Shown here: piece after piece, positions 7,364 to 14,243 of the stretch | Position numbering within the stretch: position 1 is the first letter of the stretch | Layout: each line of letters opens with the position of its first letter | NCBI GenBank assembly: GCA_019913005.1 | Contig: JAIOHL010000356.1 | Coordinates: forward strand, 1-64,000 | Reading direction: 5' to 3' | Length of the DNA: 64,000 bases | From: Anaerolineae bacterium | Lineage (GTDB): Bacteria; Chloroflexota; Anaerolineae; Aggregatilineales; J027 | The notes under the pieces: generated by a model | Database searches by the model: none | What the model saw: only the letters and a program-made list of their open reading frames with translations | What the model was told of the DNA's origin: nothing | Translations under genes and position numbers: made by a program

Positions 7364-7978
7364 ATGTCGTCACCCCAAACCATCGCCTATTTACGAGTGT
7401 CCACCGCTGACCAAGATTTGAAGAAAAACCGCTATGACATTTTGCAACTTGCCAATGAAAAGGGATTAGGCAAAGTGCAATGGGTGGAGGAGACTGTCTC
7501 TGGGCGAGTATCGTGGAAGAAACGCCAGATTGCCCATATTCTTGACCAACTTCAAGCGAAGGACAATCTCATTGTCAGTGAGCTTTCCCGACTGGGACGG
7601 TCAATGCTGGAGTGCATGGAAATTTTGTCAATCGCTTCACAAAAAAGTGTCAACATCTATGCGGTCAAAGGTAACTGGCAATTGGATAATTCCATTCAAT
7701 CCAAAATTGTCGCTATGGCTTTCTCGATGGCAGCCGAGATTGAACGTGACCTCATCAGTCAACGGACTAAGGAGGCACTCGCGGCTAGAAAAAAAGCGGG
7801 TGTTACGCTGGGACGACCAAAGGGCGTCGGCAAGAGTAAATTGGATGTCTATCGCCCGGAAATTGAGGCGTTACTTGCCAATGGCTCTACTCAAACCTTC
7901 ATTGCCAAGCGGTACGGTACGACGGAAGCCAACCTCAGCCGTTGGTTGAAACGACACGGCTTAACACGGGCAGTCTGA
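7364..7978 (+). CDS. Small serine recombinase (resolvase/invertase type)
   Basis: 204 residues. The catalytic N-terminal domain has YLRVST with the nucleophile Ser, the SELSRLGRS arginine motif, and IERDLISQRTKEAL at the start of the E helix. A short HTH domain follows (IAKRYGTTEANLSRWL). All key residues are present, so it looks active. It closely resembles a widespread, promiscuous resolvase group seen in many phyla, which fits horizontal spread. The upstream region (about 7270-7340) carries short repeats such as CGTTAT and GTTATT that may be its binding sites. No transposase is nearby. Confidence 0.92.
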   Translation: MSSPQTIAYLRVSTADQDLKKNRYDILQLANEKGLGKVQWVEETVSGRVSWKKRQIAHILDQLQAKDNLIVSELSRLGRSMLECMEILSIASQKSVNIYAVKGNWQLDNSIQSKIVAMAFSMAAEIERDLISQRTKEALAARKKAGVTLGRPKGVGKSKLDVYRPEIEALLANGSTQTFIAKRYGTTEANLSRWLKRHGLTRAV

Positions 7979-7993
7979 TCTTTCAACAGGCTG

Positions 7994-8052
7994 GTTCGTT
8001 ATTTTATGCTAAAAATAACAACAGAAACGATTGACTACCGTTGCACTAGGCG
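7994..8052. repeat. Imperfect direct repeat, copy B (res-like), with 22-bp palindrome
   Basis: Partner of the repeat at 3267-3329. It contains a perfect dyad, GTTATTTT-ATGCTA-AAAATAAC (7998-8019), and ends TTGACTAC..CTAGGCG. It lies 50 nt upstream of the second recombinase gene, the usual place for a resolvase site. Confidence 0.5.
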
Positions 8053-8102
8053 GCTGAAAATAACAGTCAAAGTACCTTTTTGCTGCAATCACCCAAAACC
8101 CT

Positions 8103-8612
8103 ATGAAAACCATCGGCTATATTCGCGTCAGCACTGACGAACAAGACCTCAGCAAACAAAAGCACCTGCTGTTGGAATATGCCCAACAACACAAATTCGT
8201 GATTGATGAATTCATCGAAGTGGAGGTCTCCTCACGCAAAGACCAGCGCGAGCGTAGAATCAGTGACAAGGGCATCAAGATCATTTTTGTACGGCAGCCT
8301 GAACTGTCCACGAGTGGGATGCACGGCAAACTCCTGTTGGCGATCTACAGCTATATCGCTGAAACCGAGCGAGAATTCATATCCCTGCGAACCAAGCAGG
8401 GGCTTGCTGCCGCCAGAGCTAACGGGCAACTACTTGGCAGGCCAAAGGGGAGTAGAAACAAAAAGGGCCTTATACTCGAACCGTTCAAAGACCAAATTCG
8501 GGCTTATTTACAACTAGGGTTGCCCATCAGTGCCATCCAAAAACTTATCAATCCACAGCTTGAGCGGCCTTTGACGTACAATGCCTACAAGCGTTTTGTT
8601 AAAATAACATGA
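8103..8612 (+). pseudogene. Serine recombinase with internal deletion of the SRLGR segment
   Basis: 169 residues in one open frame. The N-terminus (GYIRVSTDEQ, catalytic Ser) and the C-terminal half (KGIKIIFVRQPELSTSG, YIAETEREFISLRTKQG, LLGRPKGSRNKKG, HTH-like tail) are well preserved and match Tn3-type resolvases. RERRI near 8258 runs directly into SDKGIKI. Relatives have about 35 residues there, including the SELSRLGRS motif with catalytic arginines, and the total length is shorter by about that amount. The deletion is in frame, so a protein could be made, but strand exchange should be lost. It may still bind its site and act as a repressor. Confidence 0.8.
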
Positions 8613-8638
8613 GGTTTTGGGATTTAGTCTGGCGAGTT

Positions 8639-9154
8639 TCACTTTTCTTGAACGTCTTTACAAGATATATAGGTTGCATACCCTGTAGTTTCTTTGTTTA
8701 TATAAACATCCGTATAACTAGCACTGAGAATCCCTTGCCCAGTTTGCTTATCTATAAAAAGACTAAAATATTCAGTTCGCAAAGCATCGGAATCATATGG
8801 GATGTACAAATAGGCAATCAGAACCTCATTGGTATTTAATAGAAGATTCCAATTCGTTATGTCCCCTTTTATAGCAGATAGTTTTCCTTCAAAAATTGCT
8901 TGATCGTTCTGAATATTTAAGTTGAATTGGCTGTTTTCGTGCGGATATATCCTCGCAAATATTCCAATATTCTGCGGGTTGTTCTCTCCATAGACGATTC
9001 CTGTGGCTTCACGCCCACAAATCAGATGTGTGTTTACATTCGAGAGCGGATTGTATTGGGGCAGGGGTAAGGATAGTTTTTGAGGTCTTGCCAAGTATGA
9101 AAATAAACAAAGCAAAGCTACCAGTACAATTATCAAAATTTTATTTTTCATCAA
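8639..9154 (-). CDS. Secreted or membrane-anchored hypothetical protein
   Basis: 171 residues. An N-terminal hydrophobic segment (KILIIVLVALLCLFSYLA) acts as signal peptide or anchor. The rest is polar and beta-rich, with two Cys (ICGREATG and YISCKD) that could form a disulfide. I do not recognise the family. The gene is AT-richer than the surrounding chromosome and lies among mobile-region genes. It is downstream of the SH3-domain gene on the same strand, separated by an inverted repeat. Confidence 0.6.
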   Translation of the reverse strand: MMKNKILIIVLVALLCLFSYLARPQKLSLPLPQYNPLSNVNTHLICGREATGIVYGENNPQNIGIFARIYPHENSQFNLNIQNDQAIFEGKLSAIKGDITNWNLLLNTNEVLIAYLYIPYDSDALRTEYFSLFIDKQTGQGILSASYTDVYINKETTGYATYISCKDVQEK

Positions 9155-9188
9155 TTCAGTGAATCATAGGAACTACTTTTAAAATGCG

Positions 9189-9224
9189 GTGAGCTAATTA
9201 TACCAATAAGGTAAAGTAGCTCAC
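9189..9224. repeat. Inverted repeat between two minus-strand genes
   Basis: GTGAGCTA (9189-9196) and TAGCTCAC (9217-9224) are perfect 8-bp arms around a 20-nt AT-rich loop. On the minus strand the loop holds TATAAT. It could be a weak terminator after the SH3 gene or an operator/promoter for the next gene; there is no long T run. Confidence 0.4.
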
Positions 9225-9244
9225 CACTGATTCAACTTCAGAGT

Positions 9245-10750
9245 TTAAGGAGCGTCCTCCGACCAGACATAGAAATTGTGACCATTCAACTGATGTGGTA
9301 CACAAATTCTTAGTCGAGGAGCCGAGTCGCTTTGATGTGAGACTCGTGCTTGGCGATCACTGTTGAAAAATTCATTGATTGGTCGTGTCAAGTAGACAGC
9401 ATACAGCCTAAAGCTGTTAATGTTATACGAAGCCCAAGCTCCATAGTCAAGATCGAACTCGATAATAGTATCAAGGTCATCGGCAGAACATTGCCTGTTT
9501 TCCGCCGAATCTTGATAAACCCTGTCAGGCCACCAACGGTTGTTTGGTCTATCTTTACTACCTGTTACAAATTGGATGCACGCGCTAGAGGGTTGACATC
9601 CTGATGATGTTGGTTGTTGGGGCTGTTGGGGAACAGGAGTTGCAGAAATGGGTTCAATCCAATGGCTGCTCCCACTTCCATCTGCAACCCAACCAGTCAC
9701 TCCACTATAGTTAACTTGCCACCAACGATAGCCATTCCCGCATTGTGGCCCTCCGGTAATATCAAGCTGTCTACCCGCTGGAATCGTTCTTAAAATTCGC
9801 GCTGCTGTATTAGGCTGTTGTCGTAGTCGCAGTCCTGCACCTGTCGAAGTGACCTGTACCTGCTGCCCACTTGAAACCCTTTGGGTAGGGGCATTGGAGC
9901 AAGACGTGTCGTTAGGTGGTCGGGGAGTTTGGGTAGGAGGTGTACTTCCCACAGGAGGTGTTGTGGGTTGTGAGGTAGGCTGTACGGGGTTGACAGTCGG
10001 TTGCGGTGGCGGAGGTGGTGGATTTGAGTTGCTCGTATTGAAACTGGACGAGCGACTATTACCTTGTGCATCACGGAAGGTGTAGGTGTAGCTTCCCGTG
10101 CCCTGATGCACAATTCCAAAAGTGAAATTGCCACTGCTATCGGTTGTACCCATGTAAGCACTCCAAGAGGAGCTAACCTGCTGTCCGCTACTACACACTA
10201 ACTCTGAATAGCTGCTGGTTACAGTGATTGCGCTGTTGGGCGCAAACCCAGTGAGGAAGAGAAAGACATCCCAACGGCAGGTGCCGCTAGGATTAATATT
10301 CGGCCCACTCACTGAAGGGTTGACTGGATTAGTGGGTGGGGGTGGAGGCGGTGGTGGATTGCTAACGCCCGTAATCGTTATGCAGCTACTTGCTCCTGCC
10401 GACCAGTCGCCATTGCTCCCACCCGCGATTTCAAAACAGATCGTGTGTGCGCCAGCGGTAAGCTGCCATGTTTCGCTTTGTTCGGGCGCTCCGGCATCTT
10501 CACCAAAACCACCCCCGTCAATGTTGAAACGTGAGGCGCGGATACCACCCCCACAATTGCCACGCCCATACAGGCTGAGAATTGTGCCGACTGCCTGTGA
10601 GGATGAATTGGGCGAAACGCTAAACGCTTCTACCACGCAATCGGAGGCGGATGCCTTTTGGACTGACTCAAGACGGAGTGTTCCTGCTCCGACGAAGATG
10701 ACCACCAACATCACCACGACGCGATACCAACGGAATGATAACTTGACCAT
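9245..10750 (-). CDS. Secreted multidomain protein with bacterial SH3 domain
   Basis: 501 residues from ATG 10750. That start gives a classical signal peptide (basic MVKLSFRWYR, hydrophobic core, ASASD cleavage region); an upstream frame extension to 10837 has no ribosome site. Two beta-sandwich-like domains (about 40-130 and 150-240) are joined by Pro/Thr-rich linkers. A bacterial SH3 domain follows (GLRLRQQPNTAARILRTIP, WWQVNYSGVTGWV). A C-terminal domain ends in VCVPHQL-type beta strands with Trp and Asp. Bacterial SH3 domains often bind cell-wall peptides, so a wall-associated role is plausible. It is divergent from the HTH gene upstream. Confidence 0.75.
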   Translation of the reverse strand: MVKLSFRWYRVVVMLVVIFVGAGTLRLESVQKASASDCVVEAFSVSPNSSSQAVGTILSLYGRGNCGGGIRASRFNIDGGGFGEDAGAPEQSETWQLTAGAHTICFEIAGGSNGDWSAGASSCITITGVSNPPPPPPPPTNPVNPSVSGPNINPSGTCRWDVFLFLTGFAPNSAITVTSSYSELVCSSGQQVSSSWSAYMGTTDSSGNFTFGIVHQGTGSYTYTFRDAQGNSRSSSFNTSNSNPPPPPPQPTVNPVQPTSQPTTPPVGSTPPTQTPRPPNDTSCSNAPTQRVSSGQQVQVTSTGAGLRLRQQPNTAARILRTIPAGRQLDITGGPQCGNGYRWWQVNYSGVTGWVADGSGSSHWIEPISATPVPQQPQQPTSSGCQPSSACIQFVTGSKDRPNNRWWPDRVYQDSAENRQCSADDLDTIIEFDLDYGAWASYNINSFRLYAVYLTRPINEFFNSDRQARVSHQSDSAPRLRICVPHQLNGHNFYVWSEDAP

Positions 10751-10864
10751 TCTGTCACGCTGCCCTTTCTGTAATAGTGATTGGAGTGTAAATGCTGATA
10801 CAACCAGTTTTTTCTGGTCTCGTACCATTGGATACAATATAGCCTGTAATCTGGTATGGACTTC

Positions 10865-10890
10865 ATTTTTCCCTAAAAATTGGGAAATTT
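10865..10890. promoter_or_regulatory. Inverted repeat, possible operator
   Basis: TTTCCC (10868-10873) and GGGAAA (10882-10887), extended by A/T arms, lie 25 nt before the HTH gene and between it and the divergent SH3 gene. Autoregulation by the HTH protein is a reasonable guess. Confidence 0.4.
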
Positions 10891-10914
10891 CTCAAAAGGG
10901 GGCAAATACGTGGT

Positions 10915-11241
10915 ATGTTGAGTAATCTTGAGGAGTTTTTAGCAAACTGCAATAAAACATTCGGTGAGATTTTTCAGGAACTTTTGGAACGTGCGGAGGA
11001 TAGAGAAGGAAAAAGCATTAGCCTTGAAAAGTTGGGTCAACGCACCCAATACTCAAAATCTATGGTGGAGCGTTGGCTAAAAAGCGAGGCTATTCCTTCG
11101 GATATTGCGGTTTTAGAAAAACTTAGAATTGCCTTGAATTGTACAGAACAAGAATACGCTTTGATGGTCAGAGCCTTCGCTTGTGATGCCATTATTAAAG
11201 AGCTACGCAAAAAGGGGTTCTTGCCAGACGATGAACAGTGA
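10915..11241 (+). CDS. XRE-like helix-turn-helix protein
   Basis: 108 residues. The central part (about 33-75) reads as an HTH of the Cro/CI type: ISLEKLGQRTQYSKSMVERWL, with a conserved-looking hydrophobic core and a W in the recognition region, then SDIAVLEKLRIALNC. No effector domain is visible. Its last codons overlap the start of the membrane propeller gene by 11 nt, so the two are coupled, an arrangement also found for regulator/sensor pairs. An inverted repeat upstream may be its operator. Confidence 0.7.
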   Translation: MLSNLEEFLANCNKTFGEIFQELLERAEDREGKSISLEKLGQRTQYSKSMVERWLKSEAIPSDIAVLEKLRIALNCTEQEYALMVRAFACDAIIKELRKKGFLPDDEQ

Positions 11242-12964
11242 GAGACAGAACATGGGTACACCATTGGAACTTTTGGTTAAGCTGTGGGAAGCCAGTGATC
11301 AATTCATAGAAAACCCCTCTGAAGCCAATAGACGCGAGTTCTACAGGGCTTTGGAACTGGTGAAACGCCACCAACGCAAGCGCCGCAATTCCTATCTTTT
11401 ACTGGCAGCAGCGGGCATAGCAGCAGTCATGGCTTTTGCCATTCTGGTTCAAGCGTTGAATACCAACCAAGAACCCGAATCGGCTCAGGGGGTCATCACT
11501 GAACCGCTCGTTTCACCAACCGTAGTGGAACTCACCCCAACGGGTATGCCTACTTCAGTTGCCGTTCAAACACCCGATCCGCTGACACCCATTTGTGGGG
11601 GCAGTGTTCGTACCCCAGTCGGGGATAGTCAACAAGGTGTCTTTCGGCGAGACTTGGGCTTAACGCTCTATAACACTGAAAATACCAACGGCAACATTCT
11701 CAACAACTACATACGGGCTGTGACACTTGATGAGCGCGGGGTTTGGTTTGGCTATTTTCCAAGAAGTGAAGAGCCTAGAGTGAATGGTATTGGACAATTT
11801 GACCGCCAAAATTGGGAGCTTTGTGGCGCACAAGGGAAGGCCATTGGGGACAATGCCAATGATATTGCCATCAGTGGCAATGGGGATGTTTGGGTGGTCA
11901 CAGATGGTTATGGCGCTGCTCGATTTGATGGTCAAGTGTGGCACACTTATTCGACTTTGGATGGACTGTCGGACGATAGGAACTATGAGGTCGTGATTGA
12001 CCAAAACAATGTCGTCTGGATTGCCACTTGGGAAGGGGTTGCGCGATTTGATGGCATTGCATGGGGTGTGCCTTATACCAATAGTATCCCCGATACTCTA
12101 GTGAACAATCATATTCATACGATGGCTTTTCATCCAACAGGGGAGACTTGGTTTGGTTATATTGAGACTGGACTCAGTAGGAAACAGGGCGAACAGTGGA
12201 CACACTATACGGCTGAGACCACTCCCGATGCGCTTCAAAGCAACAATGTACGCGACATTTTGATTGATGGTCAAGGAAACACTTGGGTCGCAACATCAGG
12301 CGGGGGTGTAAGCCTATTCAACGTTGAAACCCAAGCGTGGACTATTTATAACGCCTCCAATAGCAAGCTCCCCAACGATAATGTCAAGGCTTTGGCGCTA
12401 GATAAATATGATCGAGTTTGGGCAGCCACCGAAAGTGGGGTCATGTTTTTTGATGGCACAGACTGGCAGAGCTACGCCGCGATTGACACCTTGGATATAG
12501 CTTTCGGGCCAGCCTGTGATACCTGCCCTTATAACGATGAACATGTTTGGTTAGCCACCACCGAAGGACTCACCCATAGCCGTATCCCGCAACCATCCCC
12601 TGTCATTGAAATCATTAGTGTGGACTATCCCGAAGAAGTGAGTCCCAATCAACGATTTGTTCCCGAAATTACGGTGAAAGTTCTCGATAGTTATGAACTG
12701 AAGGCTGGAGATGGTTTGTTCTACGCAGAATCCACCGAGGATAACCTGTATGGTGCTTATCCTGTCATGCCTGTGAATGATGCCGTTAGTGCAGGTCAGA
12801 CCTACACATTTACCGACTCCAACAATCCCTTTGTCGCACCCGAAGCAGCCGGAACGTACACCAGCATATGGCGTGTGTGGGCATCTGGACGCTATGTGGG
12901 TGAGCCAGTTGTCATTGAATTTACCGTTTCCGAGGAAGTAGCTACACCTCAATCTACACGATAA
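11231..12964 (+). CDS. Membrane-anchored beta-propeller (Reg_prop-like) protein
   Basis: 577 residues from ATG 11231, which overlaps the preceding gene. A short cytoplasmic helix region (about 1-50) is followed by one TM segment (about 55-75) and a Thr/Pro-rich linker. Five or so repeats of about 45-60 residues follow (for example VWFGYFPRSEEP, VWVVTDGYGAARFDG, VWIATWEGVARFDG, TWVATSGGGVSLF, VWAATESGVMFFDG), the pattern of two-component regulator propeller repeats. The C-terminal domain (about 460-565) resembles the NBR1-type Ig-like domain, ending WRVWASGRYVGEP and VIEFTVSE. With the coupled HTH protein it may sense an external ligand. There is no kinase domain. Confidence 0.75.
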   Translation: MNSERQNMGTPLELLVKLWEASDQFIENPSEANRREFYRALELVKRHQRKRRNSYLLLAAAGIAAVMAFAILVQALNTNQEPESAQGVITEPLVSPTVVELTPTGMPTSVAVQTPDPLTPICGGSVRTPVGDSQQGVFRRDLGLTLYNTENTNGNILNNYIRAVTLDERGVWFGYFPRSEEPRVNGIGQFDRQNWELCGAQGKAIGDNANDIAISGNGDVWVVTDGYGAARFDGQVWHTYSTLDGLSDDRNYEVVIDQNNVVWIATWEGVARFDGIAWGVPYTNSIPDTLVNNHIHTMAFHPTGETWFGYIETGLSRKQGEQWTHYTAETTPDALQSNNVRDILIDGQGNTWVATSGGGVSLFNVETQAWTIYNASNSKLPNDNVKALALDKYDRVWAATESGVMFFDGTDWQSYAAIDTLDIAFGPACDTCPYNDEHVWLATTEGLTHSRIPQPSPVIEIISVDYPEEVSPNQRFVPEITVKVLDSYELKAGDGLFYAESTEDNLYGAYPVMPVNDAVSAGQTYTFTDSNNPFVAPEAAGTYTSIWRVWASGRYVGEPVVIEFTVSEEVATPQSTR

Positions 12965-13052
12965 ATAGACGAAAGGAAGAATATATCGAAAACGCCTAAC
13001 TGAAGCAGTTTTGCCGATTCGCTGAAAAGTAATAAAGAAAGGATGCTATAAA

Positions 13053-13403
13053 ATGGTTCCAGATAAATGCCCAATCTGCAATGGAAAAGGCTATTTGGGC
13101 AAAGACACCGTTGGTGTTACGGAGTTGATTGCTGGTGATATGGGCGCAAAGTGCGTGCTTTGCAGTGGGACAGGGCACTTCTTGAAGGGTACTACTCTGG
13201 AAGAGTGGATTAGAGGTGCAGAAGGCTACAATATTTCTGAAGAGCATGGGCACTACCATGTGAGTCTATATCATAAAAAGGGTGGTCATGTCTCTGCGGA
13301 TATACATAGCGATGGTACCTCTACAGACGTTCATGGTACGCTAACTGCCTATGAAGCTGACGGACGACGCCCTAAAGGCAAGCTGATAATTAAAGATATA
13401 TAA
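13053..13403 (+). CDS. Small protein with DnaJ-like zinc motifs
   Basis: 116 residues. Two CxxCxGxG motifs (CPICNGKGYL at 6-15 and CVLCSGTGHF at about 34-43) match half of a DnaJ-type zinc finger and should bind one Zn. The C-terminal half is His-, Gly- and Asp-rich (HGHYHVSLYHKKGGHV) without a recognised fold. A GAAAGGA ribosome site lies about 8 nt before the ATG. It sits between the propeller gene and a remnant resembling that gene's 3' end, so it may have been inserted there. Confidence 0.6.
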   Translation: MVPDKCPICNGKGYLGKDTVGVTELIAGDMGAKCVLCSGTGHFLKGTTLEEWIRGAEGYNISEEHGHYHVSLYHKKGGHVSADIHSDGTSTDVHGTLTAYEADGRRPKGKLIIKDI

Positions 13404-13413
13404 ATTACCTTAT

Positions 13414-13452
13414 GAGATTGGAGTAGATTTCTATAAAAATTATTCCAATCTC
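13414..13452. repeat. Inverted repeat, possible terminator
   Basis: GAGATTGGA (13414-13422) and TCCAATCTC (13444-13452) form a perfect 9-bp stem with a 21-nt AT-rich loop, 11 nt after the zinc-motif gene. The following GAACTTTT is a poor U tract. Confidence 0.45.
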
Positions 13453-13465
13453 GAACTTTTACGTT

Positions 13466-13825
13466 ATGCCAAATATCTTGTTTATTCCCTTTCCAAAAAA
13501 GAAGTTTGAAGCCTATTTATCATCGATGCAGGTCGGTTGGGTCGATCAATTAAGCAAAAGCCAAAAGGATCAGCTTTTCAAATTGGCAGTGGTTGACTTT
13601 TACGCGGGGAAATTGTCAGCAGATGATTTGGATGGGATTGCATCATGTTTGTGGGACTCATTGACTCATGAAGAGAAACGGGGCGATTGGGTAGGCAATA
13701 TTATGCTAAGTGCAAGCGATTTAGGATATTTGACGAGAGCTATAAAGGGCGATGGGACTCACTATGAGGCTCTAAAAGCAACCTTGATAAAAATTAGAAA
13801 TTTTTACGAGTCTTTTTGTCTTTAA
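13466..13825 (+). CDS. Hypothetical protein
   Basis: 119 residues, mostly helical and moderately charged, with no signal peptide or TM segment. It starts MPNILFIPFPKKKFEAYL and contains WVDQLSKSQKDQLFKLAVVDFYAGKLS and a C-terminal helix. I do not recognise the family. There is no clear ribosome site upstream. The gene lies in the AT-richer accessory region. Confidence 0.5.
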   Translation: MPNILFIPFPKKKFEAYLSSMQVGWVDQLSKSQKDQLFKLAVVDFYAGKLSADDLDGIASCLWDSLTHEEKRGDWVGNIMLSASDLGYLTRAIKGDGTHYEALKATLIKIRNFYESFCL

Positions 13826-13848
13826 TCTGTACCCATCAACAAGAAAAT

Positions 13849-13911
13849 ATCGCACAAATTGTTATTGAATTCACGGTTAGTGAGTCAGAAGCAACACAAA
13901 GTTCTAATTAG
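13849..13911 (+). pseudogene. Remnant of a propeller-protein 3' end
   Basis: A frame ending in TAG 13909-13911 encodes QIVIEFTVSESEATQSSN, close to the C-terminus of the propeller protein encoded upstream (PVVIEFTVSEEVATPQSTR). Only about 60 nt are recognisable and no start is present. It is best read as the tail of a second, lost copy of that gene. Confidence 0.6.
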
Positions 13912-13936
13912 AGAGCGCAACGGAGGAGAATGCACC

Positions 13937-14155
13937 ATGAACGGCAAGGCGCAGATGTCCAACGGTTCTGAAATTTTGGGGCGACCCACCCTGAGTCCAG
14001 ATTTGTTAAAGCGGCTTGCCAAAATTTACGAAATTGCGATTTTGCGGTACAATCAATCTAAATCAATTGAGATGGCAAACGACGCTACTGCTGACAACAG
14101 TAACGCCGTTCTAACCCACAAGACCGGGAAAAGCGGTGATGGGGCTGATGGCTAA
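13937..14155 (+). CDS. Small protein upstream of the large serine recombinase
   Basis: 72 residues from ATG 13937, with a strong GGAGGAG 8 nt upstream. A central helical stretch (SPDLLKRLAKIYEIAILRYN) is flanked by polar, disordered ends. No known motif is visible. It lies directly before the recombinase gene and has its own terminator. Small genes in this position can encode factors that steer integration or excision, but nothing here proves that. Confidence 0.55.
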   Translation: MNGKAQMSNGSEILGRPTLSPDLLKRLAKIYEIAILRYNQSKSIEMANDATADNSNAVLTHKTGKSGDGADG

Positions 14156-14168
14156 TTTTACCACTATC

Positions 14169-14220
14169 AGGCAATCCTTTCGATGCTTTTCTTGGCATAA
14201 AGGGTTGCCTGTTTTCGTTC
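14169..14220 (+). terminator. Terminator before the recombinase gene
   Basis: AGGCAATCCTTT (14169-14180) pairs with AAAGGGTTGCCT (14199-14210) with one G-U pair, followed by GTTTTCGTTCT. Confidence 0.7.
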
Positions 14221-14243
14221 TCTAGGAAAAGGAGCTATGAAAA

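Noticed and set aside
3131-8612. A complete Tn3-type transposon carrying mer
   Set aside because: Resolvases and res-like repeats are present, but no transposase gene and no terminal inverted repeats were found.
10224-10925. A 233-codon plus-strand frame opposite the SH3-protein gene
   Set aside because: It is the antisense of Pro-rich linkers (giving poly-Gly), has no ribosome site, and the minus-strand gene has a clear signal peptide and SH3 domain.
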